Assembly: GCF_000716435.1 (NCBI RefSeq)
Contig: NZ_JNWO01000002.1
Location: 124,001 to 188,000 of the forward strand
DNA length: 64,000 nucleotides
Direction: 5' to 3'
From: Streptomyces xylophagus
GTDB lineage: Bacteria; Actinomycetota; Actinomycetes; Streptomycetales; Streptomycetaceae
Both the position numbers and the translations under genes were made by a program. Numbering within the stretch: the first letter of the stretch is position 1; each line of letters begins with the position of its first letter. Positions 24,096-32,861 of this stretch are shown here, piece after piece. The notes beneath the pieces were generated by a model that was not told where the DNA came from, did not search any database, and saw nothing but the letters and a program-made list of their open reading frames with translations.

Positions 24096-26384
24096 ATGCC
24101 CGGCGAAGCCGACTTCCTCGACCTGATCCCCGACCCCGAACTCCGGTCGGACCGGCTGCTGTTGGGCATCCGCCACTTCGACGAACCCTTCCTCCTCACC
24201 GTCTCCCTCTCCCAGGGCCTGGGCTCCAGCGACCTGTGGCTCGACCGGGGCCGGGCGGGCAAGACATGGCTCGCGGAGTTCCGCCGGGTCGGCGACCGGG
24301 TCCTGTTCGCCGTGCGCAACAAGCACTTCCTGACCTCCGGCGACGAGGCCGCCGTACGGGCCGGGGAGGAGTCGTTCGCGCTGTCCGTGGTGTGGAGCGC
24401 GCCCGTGCTGCGCGAGGAGAACGGGGCGGCGGTCGTGGACGCCACCGGGCTCGTCCTCGCCGACCACGACCGGATCGCCGAGCATCTGCACGCACGCGAG
24501 CAGGGCGACTACACGGTCGACGAGTCCGCGAGCCTCCCGCTTCTCGCCGACAGCCGCACCGGCCCCGGCGCCGTCCGCCTGCCCGCGCTCCTCACTTTCC
24601 GGGGACCAGGGCGCGGACCGGCGGTCCGGGCCGTCGCCGCCGACCCGCGCGCCCTCACCGTCGTCCAGCAGCTGACCCTGATCCGGCTCCCGTCATCCCC
24701 GCTGCCCGTCCGGCGCTACCACCCCGCCTCGGGCGGCTACGGCATCGGCTACGCCGACCACGGCCTCGTCGGCCGGGCGAGCACCCAGGTCAAACTCCAG
24801 CCCCGCTTCCGCGCCGAACCCGGCGGCGCCCCGATCGTCTTCCAGGTCGACCCGGCCGTCCCCGAACCCTTCCGCTCGGCGGTCGTCGAGGGCGGCAACT
24901 GGTGGCGGGACGCCTTCGCCAGGATCGGGCTCCCGGACGCCTACCGGGTCGAGCCCGGCGGCGACGGCTTCGATCCGTACGACCCCGACGTCAACGGCGT
25001 GGTCTGGGTGCACCGGGCCGGCCGCGGCTGGTCCCTCGGACAGGGCCTGACCGACCCGCGCACCGGCGAGATCCTGCACGCCCGGGTACGCCTCGGCTCC
25101 CAGCGCGTCGAACAGGTCCGCGCCCTCGGCGAGGCCCTGCTCGCACCCTACGGCCGCACCGACGAGGCCGAACGGCTCGCCGCCGTCGAGGAGTTGGTGC
25201 TCGCCCGGCTGCGCCAGCTCGCCGCGCACGAGATCGGCCACGCACTCGGCTTCATGCACAACTTCGCCGGGACGCACCACCCCGAGCCGTCCGTCATGGA
25301 CTACCCGCACGCGCGGATCCACGTCACGGAGGAGGGCGACCTCGACCTGTCCGCCGCGTACGGCACGGGACTCGGGCCCTGGGACCACTTCCTGGTCGCC
25401 CACGCCTACGGCCGGTTCGACGCCTCCGAGGAGGAGAGCGCGCTCGCCGAACTGCGCCGCCAGACCGCCGAGTCGGGCCTGACCTACCTCTCCGACGAGG
25501 ACGCCCAGGGTCCGAACGCCGCCCACGCCGACGCCGTGCCCTGGGTGAGCGGGCCGGACGCCCTCCAGGCGCTGGAGACGATGCTGCGGATCCGCCGCAT
25601 CGCGCTGGACGGGTTCTCCCGCGGGGTGCTGCCGCCCGACCGGCAGACCGGTGAACTGCAGGAACGGGCAGTCCTGTTGCAGCTGCTGCACCGCCACGAG
25701 GTGACGGCGGTGGCCCGGCTGGTGGGCGGGGTGCGCTACGCATACGGCCTCGCGGGCGAGGACGGCCGGGGCGCGGAAGCCGTCGACGCCACCACTCAGC
25801 ACACGGCGGTGACCCGGCTTGCCGAGCTGCTGCGCGCCGAGCAACTCGCCCTTCCCTGGGCGGTGTTGGACACCCTCACCCCGCCCGCGATCCGCTACGG
25901 CCGGACGGAACAGTACCTCGACACCGGTGCCGGACGCGTCTTCGACCCCTTCGAGGCCGTACGGGTCGCGACCGCACTGGTCACGGAGCACCTGCTGGAC
26001 CCGGCCCGCCTCAACCGCGTGGCCTGGCAGCATGCCGCCGACCCCGCGGTGCCCGGTGTCACCGACATCGTCGACGCGCTTCTCGCGACCACCTGGCGCC
26101 GTACCGACCCGGTGCCCGCGGAACTGCCCGGCGGAGTCGCCGTGCAGCACGCGGCGGACTGGACGCTCCTGAACCACCTGCTGCCCCTGCTCGACGACGC
26201 CGCTCTGCACGCACCGGTGCGCATGGCGCTGCGCGGTGCCGTACGGCGGCTAGGGACGGAGCTGCGCTGCCAGGGCGACGAACAGGCGCGTGAGGCAGGG
26301 GAGTTGATCCGGGCCTTCCTCGCCGATGCCGGGTCGGTACGGGTCGACCCGCTGCCTCGGGTGCCGCCCGGCGCGCCCAACTGA
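24096..26384 (+). CDS. Zinc-dependent metalloprotease-like protein (DUF5117/DUF4953 type)
   Basis: 762 residues from ATG 24096 (AAAGG upstream). An N-terminal beta-rich region (about 1-230) precedes a metzincin-like catalytic site AAHEIGHALGFMHNF, with H378, E379, H382 and H388 and a Met-turn in PSVMDYPHA. A long helical C-terminal part (about 430-762) has no recognised motif. This architecture matches zinc-dependent proteins with DUF5117 and DUF4953. No signal peptide is seen at this start, so either it works inside the cell or export is non-classical. Shared regulation with the divergent phosphoesterase is likely from the short intergenic gap. Confidence 0.85.
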   Translation: MPGEADFLDLIPDPELRSDRLLLGIRHFDEPFLLTVSLSQGLGSSDLWLDRGRAGKTWLAEFRRVGDRVLFAVRNKHFLTSGDEAAVRAGEESFALSVVWSAPVLREENGAAVVDATGLVLADHDRIAEHLHAREQGDYTVDESASLPLLADSRTGPGAVRLPALLTFRGPGRGPAVRAVAADPRALTVVQQLTLIRLPSSPLPVRRYHPASGGYGIGYADHGLVGRASTQVKLQPRFRAEPGGAPIVFQVDPAVPEPFRSAVVEGGNWWRDAFARIGLPDAYRVEPGGDGFDPYDPDVNGVVWVHRAGRGWSLGQGLTDPRTGEILHARVRLGSQRVEQVRALGEALLAPYGRTDEAERLAAVEELVLARLRQLAAHEIGHALGFMHNFAGTHHPEPSVMDYPHARIHVTEEGDLDLSAAYGTGLGPWDHFLVAHAYGRFDASEEESALAELRRQTAESGLTYLSDEDAQGPNAAHADAVPWVSGPDALQALETMLRIRRIALDGFSRGVLPPDRQTGELQERAVLLQLLHRHEVTAVARLVGGVRYAYGLAGEDGRGAEAVDATTQHTAVTRLAELLRAEQLALPWAVLDTLTPPAIRYGRTEQYLDTGAGRVFDPFEAVRVATALVTEHLLDPARLNRVAWQHAADPAVPGVTDIVDALLATTWRRTDPVPAELPGGVAVQHAADWTLLNHLLPLLDDAALHAPVRMALRGAVRRLGTELRCQGDEQAREAGELIRAFLADAGSVRVDPLPRVPPGAPN

Positions 26385-26457
26385 GCCCGTCGTAGGCCTG
26401 CATGACGTTCATCGGGGCGGCGGGTGACCGAACTCGGGCCGTGGCGCGCGCTGTTGG

Positions 26458-27486
26458 TCACCATTCCTGGGACCGTTGTGGGGCCCTCTGTGGGCCCCGG
26501 CGGTCGCGTGCGGGATTGGCGGTCGGGGTGTCGTAGGCGCTTCGGGGACTGACCGGTGGTGGGACGGCCGCGCGCCTGCGTGGGGCGCGGTTGCGGCGGC
26601 TGCCGGGCGGGGCGGCCGGGCTCTCGTACGGGGCCGATCGGCCGATCACCGGGCGGGCCCCCGTGTCGAAGAGCGAGTCGGGGCGCTGCGCGGGCTGCTT
26701 ACGGGCGGCGTCCGAGTCGACGGGGTGGCGGGTGAAGGAGCGGTCCCAGTTGCCCTCGCCCATCACCAGCAGCGGGTCGAACATCACGACGACCCCGGCC
26801 AGTACCAGGAAGACGATCGGCCCCAACAGCATGGGAAGCAGAAGGGAGTTGGGCGAGTCGCCCGCCCACGCCCCGCCGGTGCCGTGCAGATGGACGCTCA
26901 CGGCGGCCATGCCCGTGTAGTGCATCCCGGACACGGCCACGCCCATCACCAGGCTCGCGCCCAGGCTCGTCAGGAAGCCCCGGATGGAGACGGCCGCCCA
27001 CAGGGCCGCCGTCGCGGCGACGATCGCGATCACCACGGAGAGCGCGACCGTGCTGGTGCGGTACTCGATGTCGCCGTTCAACTTCAGAGCCGCCATGCCC
27101 AGATAGTGCATCGCGGCGACCCCGAGACCGGTGATGACGCCGGCCGCGGAGAGTGTGCCGGTGGTGGCGCCGCGGTAGCCCACGGCGAACACGCCGATAC
27201 CGACCACGACGATCGCCACGACCAGACTTAAGACCGTGAGGCCGACGTCGTAGCCGATCCGGGTCTCCTCGACCTGGAAGCCGATCATCGCGATGAAGTG
27301 CATGGTCCAGATGCCGGTGCCGATCGACGCCGCGCCGAGCGCGAGCCAACCCGCCTTCCAGGACTCCTGGTTGTACAGGGACCGCACCACGCAGCGCAGT
27401 CCCAGAGCCCCTCCCAGGCAGGCCATCAGATAGGCCGCCACCGGAGTCACCGCACCGTAGCGGAACCCGTCGATCGTGCCTTGCAT
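26458..27486 (-). CDS. MHYT-domain integral membrane sensor protein
   Basis: 342 residues from ATG 27486, with GGGGGGAG upstream. Seven predicted membrane segments fill residues 1-255, with the three diagnostic repeats MHFIAMIGF, MHYLGMAAL and MHYTGMAAV. A proline/arginine-rich cytoplasmic tail (about 265-342) carries no GGDEF, EAL or kinase domain. MHYT domains are proposed to bind copper and sense gases such as O2, CO or NO. Without an output domain the protein probably signals through a partner or its tail. The gene is monocistronic. Confidence 0.92.
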   Translation of the reverse strand: MQGTIDGFRYGAVTPVAAYLMACLGGALGLRCVVRSLYNQESWKAGWLALGAASIGTGIWTMHFIAMIGFQVEETRIGYDVGLTVLSLVVAIVVVGIGVFAVGYRGATTGTLSAAGVITGLGVAAMHYLGMAALKLNGDIEYRTSTVALSVVIAIVAATAALWAAVSIRGFLTSLGASLVMGVAVSGMHYTGMAAVSVHLHGTGGAWAGDSPNSLLLPMLLGPIVFLVLAGVVVMFDPLLVMGEGNWDRSFTRHPVDSDAARKQPAQRPDSLFDTGARPVIGRSAPYESPAAPPGSRRNRAPRRRAAVPPPVSPRSAYDTPTANPARDRRGPQRAPQRSQEW

Positions 27487-27640
27487 GAGCCAACTCCCCC
27501 CAGAGTTCTGGCTTCCTGTGGGGGGAGTATGTATGGATCGGGGCCCGGCTGCGCAACCTTTTCACACCAGTGGTCGGTTAACTCTCTGCTTCCGGGTCAT
27601 CACTTGGGGCGCATCGAGGGTGATACGGGGACAGAAGCGG

Positions 27641-27823
27641 TCACGGCTGCTGGGGCTTCTCACGGTCGATGAAGTCCTTGGCCTTGTCCTGCGCCATGTC
27701 GACCTGCTTGGCGTGCTTGCCGCCCGTGCGTTCGTCGACCATGTCTCCCGCGCGGTCCACGCCTTCCTTGGCCTTGTCCGAGTGCTGGCCCAGCATTCCC
27801 TTGACCTTGTCCATGATCGACAT
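27641..27823 (-). CDS. MT0933-family antitoxin-like small protein
   Basis: 60 residues from ATG 27823, preceded by a near-ideal GAAGGAGGACAGCC. The sequence SIMDKVKGMLGQHSDKAKEG, then VDRAGDMVDERTGGKHAKQVD, matches the pattern of the PF14013 antitoxin family (Rv0909/MT0933). It is charged, helical and amphipathic, also reminiscent of CsbD-like stress proteins. In mycobacteria the partner toxin Rv0910 is a START/polyketide-cyclase-like protein. None is adjacent here, so this is an orphan copy, common in Streptomyces. Confidence 0.82.
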   Translation of the reverse strand: MSIMDKVKGMLGQHSDKAKEGVDRAGDMVDERTGGKHAKQVDMAQDKAKDFIDREKPQQP

Positions 27824-27876
27824 GGCTGTCCTCCTTCGGACGTGCGTTGGCCCTCCCAGCATCCCCCGCCTTCCCG

Positions 27877-27970
27877 AAAGCCGCATTTCGGTGCCGGAAG
27901 CCGCATTTCGTGCCGGAGGGTGCCGGAGCACGCCAGACAGGGATCGGTTGTCCCTGGATCGGTTGTGCCT
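27877..27970. repeat. Two short tandem repeats upstream of an SDR gene
   Basis: AAGCCGCATTTCG occurs at 27878-27890 and 27898-27910 (period 20). GGATCGGTTGTCCCT at 27941-27955 is followed directly by GGATCGGTTGTGCCT at 27956-27970 (14 of 15 identical). The area is the 244-bp gap between the antitoxin-like gene and the SDR at 28068. I see no other feature there. Confidence 0.75.
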
Positions 27971-28067
27971 TCATCCGCCGGGGCGCCGCCGGAATCGTGG
28001 GCGGTGGCGGGGTCACCGCTCGTGCACCGCGCACGACGACCCGCCACCCGTATCCGAGGAGACCGAC

Positions 28068-28829
28068 ATGAGCCGACACACCATCGCCCTGATCACCGGC
28101 GGGAACCGTGGCCTGGGCCGGGCCACCGCCCTCCGGCTCGCCGAGGCGGGCACCGACGTCATCGTGACCTACCGGTCCAACAAGGACGAGGCCGCGGCGG
28201 TCGTGGACGCGGTCACCGCGCTGGGCCGCAAGGCGGTGGCACTGGAACTGGACACCACCGCGTTCGACACCTTCCCCGACTTCGCCGCGACCGTCCGGGA
28301 CACCCTGAGCGCGACGTGGGACCGGGACAGCTTCGACTTTCTGGTCAACAACGCCGGTGTCGCCGCCCTCACGCCCCTGGGCGAGACGACCGTCGAGGCC
28401 TTCGACCTCATGGTGAACGTCCACTTCAAGGGCGTGTTCTTCCTGACCCAGACGCTGCTGCCGGTCCTCGCCGACGGCGGCCGGATCGTGAACGTGTCGA
28501 CCGGCCTGACCCGGTTCGTCCACGAGGGCTGGTCGGTGTACGCCTCGGCCAAGACCGCCATCGAGACCTACAGCCGGTACCTGGCCAAGGAACTCGGCGG
28601 GCGCGGCATCAGCGTCAACGCGGTCGCCCCGGGCGCGACCGCCACCGACTTCGGCGGCGGCGTGATCCGCGACGACCAGCAGCTCCGCGCCCAGCTCACC
28701 GGCCACACCGCGCTCGGGCGGGTCGGCACCCCCGAGGACATCGGCGGCGTGATCGCCGCGCTGCTCGCACCGGGCACTGGCTGGATCACTGCGCAGCGCA
28801 TCGAGGCTTCGGGCGGGGCACTGCTGTAA
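28068..28829 (+). CDS. SDR family oxidoreductase
   Basis: 253 residues from ATG 28068 (GAGGAGACCGAC upstream). Complete classical SDR motifs: TGGNRGLG, an arginine after beta-2 (TYRSNK) favouring NADPH, NNAG, Ser in VNVSTGL, YASAK, and EASGG near the C-terminus. It probably reduces a ketone; the substrate is unknown. The downstream XRE/MmyB-type regulator and SDR remnant suggest a small stress- or xenobiotic-responsive unit, because MmyB-type regulators often sit beside SDR genes in Streptomyces. Confidence 0.9.
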   Translation: MSRHTIALITGGNRGLGRATALRLAEAGTDVIVTYRSNKDEAAAVVDAVTALGRKAVALELDTTAFDTFPDFAATVRDTLSATWDRDSFDFLVNNAGVAALTPLGETTVEAFDLMVNVHFKGVFFLTQTLLPVLADGGRIVNVSTGLTRFVHEGWSVYASAKTAIETYSRYLAKELGGRGISVNAVAPGATATDFGGGVIRDDQQLRAQLTGHTALGRVGTPEDIGGVIAALLAPGTGWITAQRIEASGGALL

Positions 28830-28997
28830 CGCTCCGCGGGGGTCGACGGCCCGCTCGACGCCGACCCGCCGCGGCAGCAGCGCGCCGCGCCCCGCACCTG
28901 CCCGTCGTACGCCTTTCTCCTACGACTTTTTCCTACGCCTGTCTCGTGCACCCTCGTCCTCTGCCGCCACGCGGCCCCACCCCAGGAGCGACCCCTC

Positions 28998-29670
28998 ATG
29001 GCGAAGTCCGCACCGACCGATCCCGACCTGACCGGGAAGCTCGCCGTGGTCACCGGCGGCAGCGACGGGATCGGGTTCGGGTTCAGGCTCGCCGGCCGTC
29101 TCGTCGCGGCCGGAGCCGAAGTGATCCTGCCGGTGCGCAACTTGGCCAAGGGAGGGGACGCCGTCGGCCGTATCAAGGCCGCCCAGCCGGGCTCACGAGT
29201 CTCCACCCGCGAACTCGACCTGTCCTCACTGGACTCCGTGGAGGCCCTCGCCGCGACCCTGATCGCGGAAGGGCGGCCCGTCCACTTCCTGGTGAACAAC
29301 GCCGGGATCATGGAGGCGGCCGGGTGACCTCCCAGACGAGCATGTCGGCGAACATGGGCAGTATCAACTGGGACGACCCGCAGTGGCGCCGGACGTACAG
29401 ACCCGCTCGCGCCTACAGCCAGTCCAAGATCGCGCTGATGCTCTTCGCCCTCGAACTCGACCGCCGTAGCGCACAGTTGGGATGCCCGCGCTGTACGCGG
29501 CGACGAACCCGGCCGCGCGGGGCGGCGCGTTCTACGGCCCCGGAGGCTTCCGGCACCTCAGCGGCGCCCCCGCCGAACAGGACATCTACAAGAACGCCCG
29601 CGGCGAAGCCGACGCCCGGCGGATCTGGGACCTGTCCGAGGAACTGACCGGCGTCCGCGTCCCCGCCTGA
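28998..29670 (+). pseudogene. SDR (light-dependent protochlorophyllide reductase-like) remnant with two internal deletions
   Basis: Three pieces of one SDR lie in order in three frames. Piece 1 (28998-29327) begins with ATG and SD AGGAGCG and covers VVTGGSDGIGFGF to FLVNNAGIM, then stops. Piece 2 (about 29324-29481) carries VTSQTSMSANMGSINWDDPQW and the active-site YSQSK. Piece 3 (about 29482-29670) is LYAATNPAARGGAFYGPGGF to the end. Between pieces 1 and 2 the family has roughly 50 more residues, and between pieces 2 and 3 another stretch carrying the PG motif region; both are missing. A functional enzyme cannot be made. Confidence 0.85.
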
Positions 29671-29696
29671 TTCCCCGCCTGAGAAAGAATCACGTC

Positions 29697-30539
29697 ATGG
29701 ACCGAGCACAACTGTCCGACTTCCTGCGGACCCGGCGCGAGGCACTGCAACCCGAGGACGTCGGCCTGCCCCGCGGGCCGCGCCGACGCACCCGGGGCCT
29801 AAGGCGCGAGGAGATCGCCCTCCTCTGCGGAATCTCCGCCGACTACTACGCACGCATCGAGCAACAGCGCGGCCCCCTGCCGTCCGAGGCCATGCTCGGC
29901 GCCCTCGCCCGCGGACTGCACCTGACGCTGGACGAACGCGACCACCTGTTCCGGATGGCCGGCCACAACACACCCAGCCGCGGTCTCGGCACCGACCACG
30001 TCAACCCCGGCATCATGCGCATCCTGGACCGCCTGACCGACACCCCCGCCCAGGTCGTCAACGGCCTGGGCGAGACCCTGGTGCAGACCCGTCTCGCGGT
30101 CGCGCTGGTCGGCAACGAGACCGAGTTCACCGGCCTCAGACGCAGCTTCGTCTACCGCTGGTTCACCGACCCCCGTGCCCGACGGATCTACCCCGAGGCC
30201 GACCACTCGCTCAACAGCCGCGTCTTCACCTCAGACGTCCGCGCCGTCTACTCCCGGCAGGGCGCCCACTCCCGGGTGCGCGAGACCGTCGAGGCGCTCC
30301 TGGCGGAGAGCGAGGAGTTCGCCGCCCTCTGGAGCGACCACGAGATCTCGCTCCGCAGGCCCGACGACCGCAAACGCATCATCCACCCCGACCTCGGCAC
30401 CCTCGACCTCCAGTGCCAGATCCTCTACGACACCGACCAGGCACAGGCCCTCCTCGTCTACACCGCCACACCCGGCACCGAGAGCCACGAGAAGCTCCAG
30501 CTCCTGTCCGTCGTGGGGGACCGCCGGCCGCACCTCTGA
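29697..30539 (+). CDS. XRE-family regulator with MmyB-like ligand domain
   Basis: 280 residues from ATG 29697. An N-terminal helix-turn-helix (about 5-75: LSDFLRTRREALQPEDVGL, RGLRREEIALLCGISADYYARIEQ) precedes an MmyB-like PAS-fold domain (about 100-270: VNGLGETLVQTRLAVAL, RWFTDPRARRIYPE, LQLLSVVG). The domain pair is very common in actinomycetes, and in MmyB the C-terminal domain binds a fatty acid-like ligand. It follows the SDR remnant by 26 nt and may once have been cotranscribed with a working SDR. Its present target is unknown. Confidence 0.92.
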   Translation: MDRAQLSDFLRTRREALQPEDVGLPRGPRRRTRGLRREEIALLCGISADYYARIEQQRGPLPSEAMLGALARGLHLTLDERDHLFRMAGHNTPSRGLGTDHVNPGIMRILDRLTDTPAQVVNGLGETLVQTRLAVALVGNETEFTGLRRSFVYRWFTDPRARRIYPEADHSLNSRVFTSDVRAVYSRQGAHSRVRETVEALLAESEEFAALWSDHEISLRRPDDRKRIIHPDLGTLDLQCQILYDTDQAQALLVYTATPGTESHEKLQLLSVVGDRRPHL

Positions 30540-30604
30540 AGCCGCCGTGTGCGCTGGCGATCGATGGACTTGTGCTGCTGTGCGGGGTGATGACAGGGCC
30601 CCGC

Positions 30605-31849
30605 TCAGGCAAGCACGAGTGGCTCGAACTCATCGGTGTCGCGGGCGTCCCGGGTGCGGGACACGGCGAGCAGGAGAGCTTGGAGGACCGCTCCGGACAG
30701 GCCCACCCACAAGGCGAACCGATAGCCGACCCGGTCGGCGAGGAGCCCGCCCAGGGGTGCCCCGACCGCCACCATCCCCCAGTTGAACGAGCGGATCGTG
30801 GCGTTCATCCGCCCCCGCAGCCGGTCGGGCGTGACCGCCTGCCGATAGCTCATCTCGACGGGGCTCTCGAGCGAGATGGCGCAGGAGACCACGAAGAAGG
30901 CCAGCGACACCGACACCAGGGCCCACGGACCGCGCTGGGCGAGAACCAGCGGCAGCCAGCCGACGGCGGCGACGAGACGGCCGGCGATCAAGGTGGCACC
31001 GACGTCGAACCTCCGCGCCACCCGCCCGGAGAACGCGCCGCCGAGCACACCACCGAGCCCCGCGCAGGCATAGGACACGCCCAGCCCGAAGTCCCCGATC
31101 TTCAACTCACGCAGCGCGAAGACCACGTAGACCGTGCTCACGACGGTGTTGAAGAGCAGCATCAGGTGCGAGGTCAGCGCGATGGACGCCAAGGTCCGAT
31201 GGCGGTAGACCCAGGCCACGCCCTCACGCAGCTCGCGGACGAGACCGCGCCGCGCGCCACGGTCGGGAACCGGATCGGGGGCCTTCACCGAGGTGAGCAG
31301 CAGGCCGGACACCAGATAGCTGACGGCGTCGACGAGCACGGCGAGCGGCGCGCCGACGAGCTTGATCAGCACCCCGGCGATCAGCGGCCCGGTCGACCCG
31401 GCCGCCGCGTCGGCCTGCCCCACCCGGGCATAGCCCGCGTTGAGGAGATCCTTGGGGACGAGCTGGGGCACGTAGGAGTGGTTGGCCGCGTCGAAGAACA
31501 GACAGAGCACCCCGAAGGCGAAGACACACGCGCACAGTGCGGCGATGCTCAGCCGGTCCAGCGCGTACAGCAGCGGGATCGCACCCAGCAGGGCGGCCCT
31601 GCCGAAATCCATGCCCACCATGACCGGCCTGCGCCGACAACGGTCCACCAACACCCCGGCCACGAGACCGAAGAGCAGATACGGAGCCCAGCGGGCCGCA
31701 CTGACCAGCCCCACCTCGGTGGCGGAGGCGCTCAACGTGACGGCGGTGAGGATCTGCAGCGCGAGCCCTGTGATCTGCGAACCGAATGCCGAGACGGCGG
31801 AGGCGGTCCAGAAGCGCATGTACCCAGGGACATCCACCAGGCGGGGCAT
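30605..31849 (-). CDS. MFS transporter
   Basis: 414 residues from ATG 31849, with about 11-12 hydrophobic segments. The inter-helix 2-3 motif is GLVAGVLVDRCRRRPVMVGMD and the second-half motif is FSGRVARRFDVG. It resembles the MFS_3/enterobactin exporter-like group (EntS type), so export of a small molecule is likely. No Shine-Dalgarno sequence is visible. TACGGT sits exactly six bases before the ATG (31861-31856), fitting a leaderless -10, although no good -35 is seen. It lies 31 nt downstream of the deglycosylation-like operon and could also be read through from it. Confidence 0.88.
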   Translation of the reverse strand: MPRLVDVPGYMRFWTASAVSAFGSQITGLALQILTAVTLSASATEVGLVSAARWAPYLLFGLVAGVLVDRCRRRPVMVGMDFGRAALLGAIPLLYALDRLSIAALCACVFAFGVLCLFFDAANHSYVPQLVPKDLLNAGYARVGQADAAAGSTGPLIAGVLIKLVGAPLAVLVDAVSYLVSGLLLTSVKAPDPVPDRGARRGLVRELREGVAWVYRHRTLASIALTSHLMLLFNTVVSTVYVVFALRELKIGDFGLGVSYACAGLGGVLGGAFSGRVARRFDVGATLIAGRLVAAVGWLPLVLAQRGPWALVSVSLAFFVVSCAISLESPVEMSYRQAVTPDRLRGRMNATIRSFNWGMVAVGAPLGGLLADRVGYRFALWVGLSGAVLQALLLAVSRTRDARDTDEFEPLVLA

Positions 31850-31880
31850 GATCGGACCGTATCAGCGAACTGCGGCCGGA

Positions 31881-32861
31881 CTAACGGGTGTTGGGGGCAG
31901 TCTCTGCCGGGGAGGTGGCCGCGAAGCGGGAGGGGCACGCGACGACCGCCGTCGCCACCGCTCTCCCCGCCCGCAGCGCGGCAACCGGATCGGCCGCCTC
32001 GTCCAGTTCGATGAGTACCGTGTCGGCGCCGGGTGTGCGGGACATCGCGTCGGCCCAGCCCTTCCAGTCGACGATGCCCGTGCCCAGTTCGGTCATGTAG
32101 GGCTGCTGCTGGGCGAAGACCGTTTCGTCGACGGTGAGTTCGACGTCGATGGGCTTGATCGCGTCCTTCCAGTGGGCGAGGGCGATGCGTTGTGCGTGAC
32201 GGCTTGCCACGGCCACCGGGTCACCTCCGCCGAGGGCGATGTGGCAGGAGTCGGGGCACAGCCAGACGTAGCGCGGGTCGGTGAAGGACATGAAGAGGTC
32301 GATGTCCCGCTCGTACCAGAGCGTGCTGTTGGACTCCGTGTGGAAGGCGAGCCGCACGCCCTGCCGGGAGACGGCCTCGCCGACAGCGTGGGCGATGTCG
32401 GCCATGCGGGTCATGTAGGCGGCGTCGACGAAGAGGGGCGGACGCGTGCCGAAGGTCGTGCGCATGGGCAGTCCCGTGACGAGGAGTTCGGCCCCCACGT
32501 CGGCGAGGAAGGCCGCGCGTCGTTCGGCGTCGGCGACGATCGCGGGCAGGTTGTCGGCGTCCCGCCAGTCGGGGCAGTCGCTCCCGGCGATGAACGCGCT
32601 CACGACGGACAGGCCTCGGGCCGCCAGCTCGCGGCGGAAGGCCGGCGCGCTGCCGAAGGCGCGTAGCGCGGACTCGATGTCGCCCGGCGCGAAGGTCAGT
32701 TCGAGGCCTGTGACATCGGCTTCGGCGAGCGCTTCCATGACCCGGACCCAGAAGTCCTTGGGGTTCGCCAAGGCCCACTCGCGTACCGCGTCCGCGGAGG
32801 CGAGGCCCCAGAAGTCCGGGTGGTAGAAGGTGATGATGTCGGTGGCGAAGCGCGGGGTCAC
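31881..32861 (-). CDS. Sugar phosphate isomerase/epimerase-like TIM-barrel protein
   Basis: 326 residues from GTG 32861, overlapping the deaminase stop (GTGA). It is an AP-endonuclease-2/xylose-isomerase-like barrel. Candidate metal ligands and active-site residues are E54 (GLELTFAPGD), H174 and E176 (AFHTESNST), D204 and H207 (CPDSCHIALGGGD), H230 (LAHWKD) and E285 (LIELDEA). This family includes inosose dehydratases, tagatose epimerases and the catalytic subunits of C-glycoside deglycosidases (CarB, DgpB, DfgA). Next to a glycoside-oxidase-like enzyme it is a candidate lyase/isomerase acting on a 3-keto-glycoside. The small second subunit of known C-deglycosidases is not seen nearby. Confidence 0.88.
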   Translation of the reverse strand: MTPRFATDIITFYHPDFWGLASADAVREWALANPKDFWVRVMEALAEADVTGLELTFAPGDIESALRAFGSAPAFRRELAARGLSVVSAFIAGSDCPDWRDADNLPAIVADAERRAAFLADVGAELLVTGLPMRTTFGTRPPLFVDAAYMTRMADIAHAVGEAVSRQGVRLAFHTESNSTLWYERDIDLFMSFTDPRYVWLCPDSCHIALGGGDPVAVASRHAQRIALAHWKDAIKPIDVELTVDETVFAQQQPYMTELGTGIVDWKGWADAMSRTPGADTVLIELDEAADPVAALRAGRAVATAVVACPSRFAATSPAETAPNTR

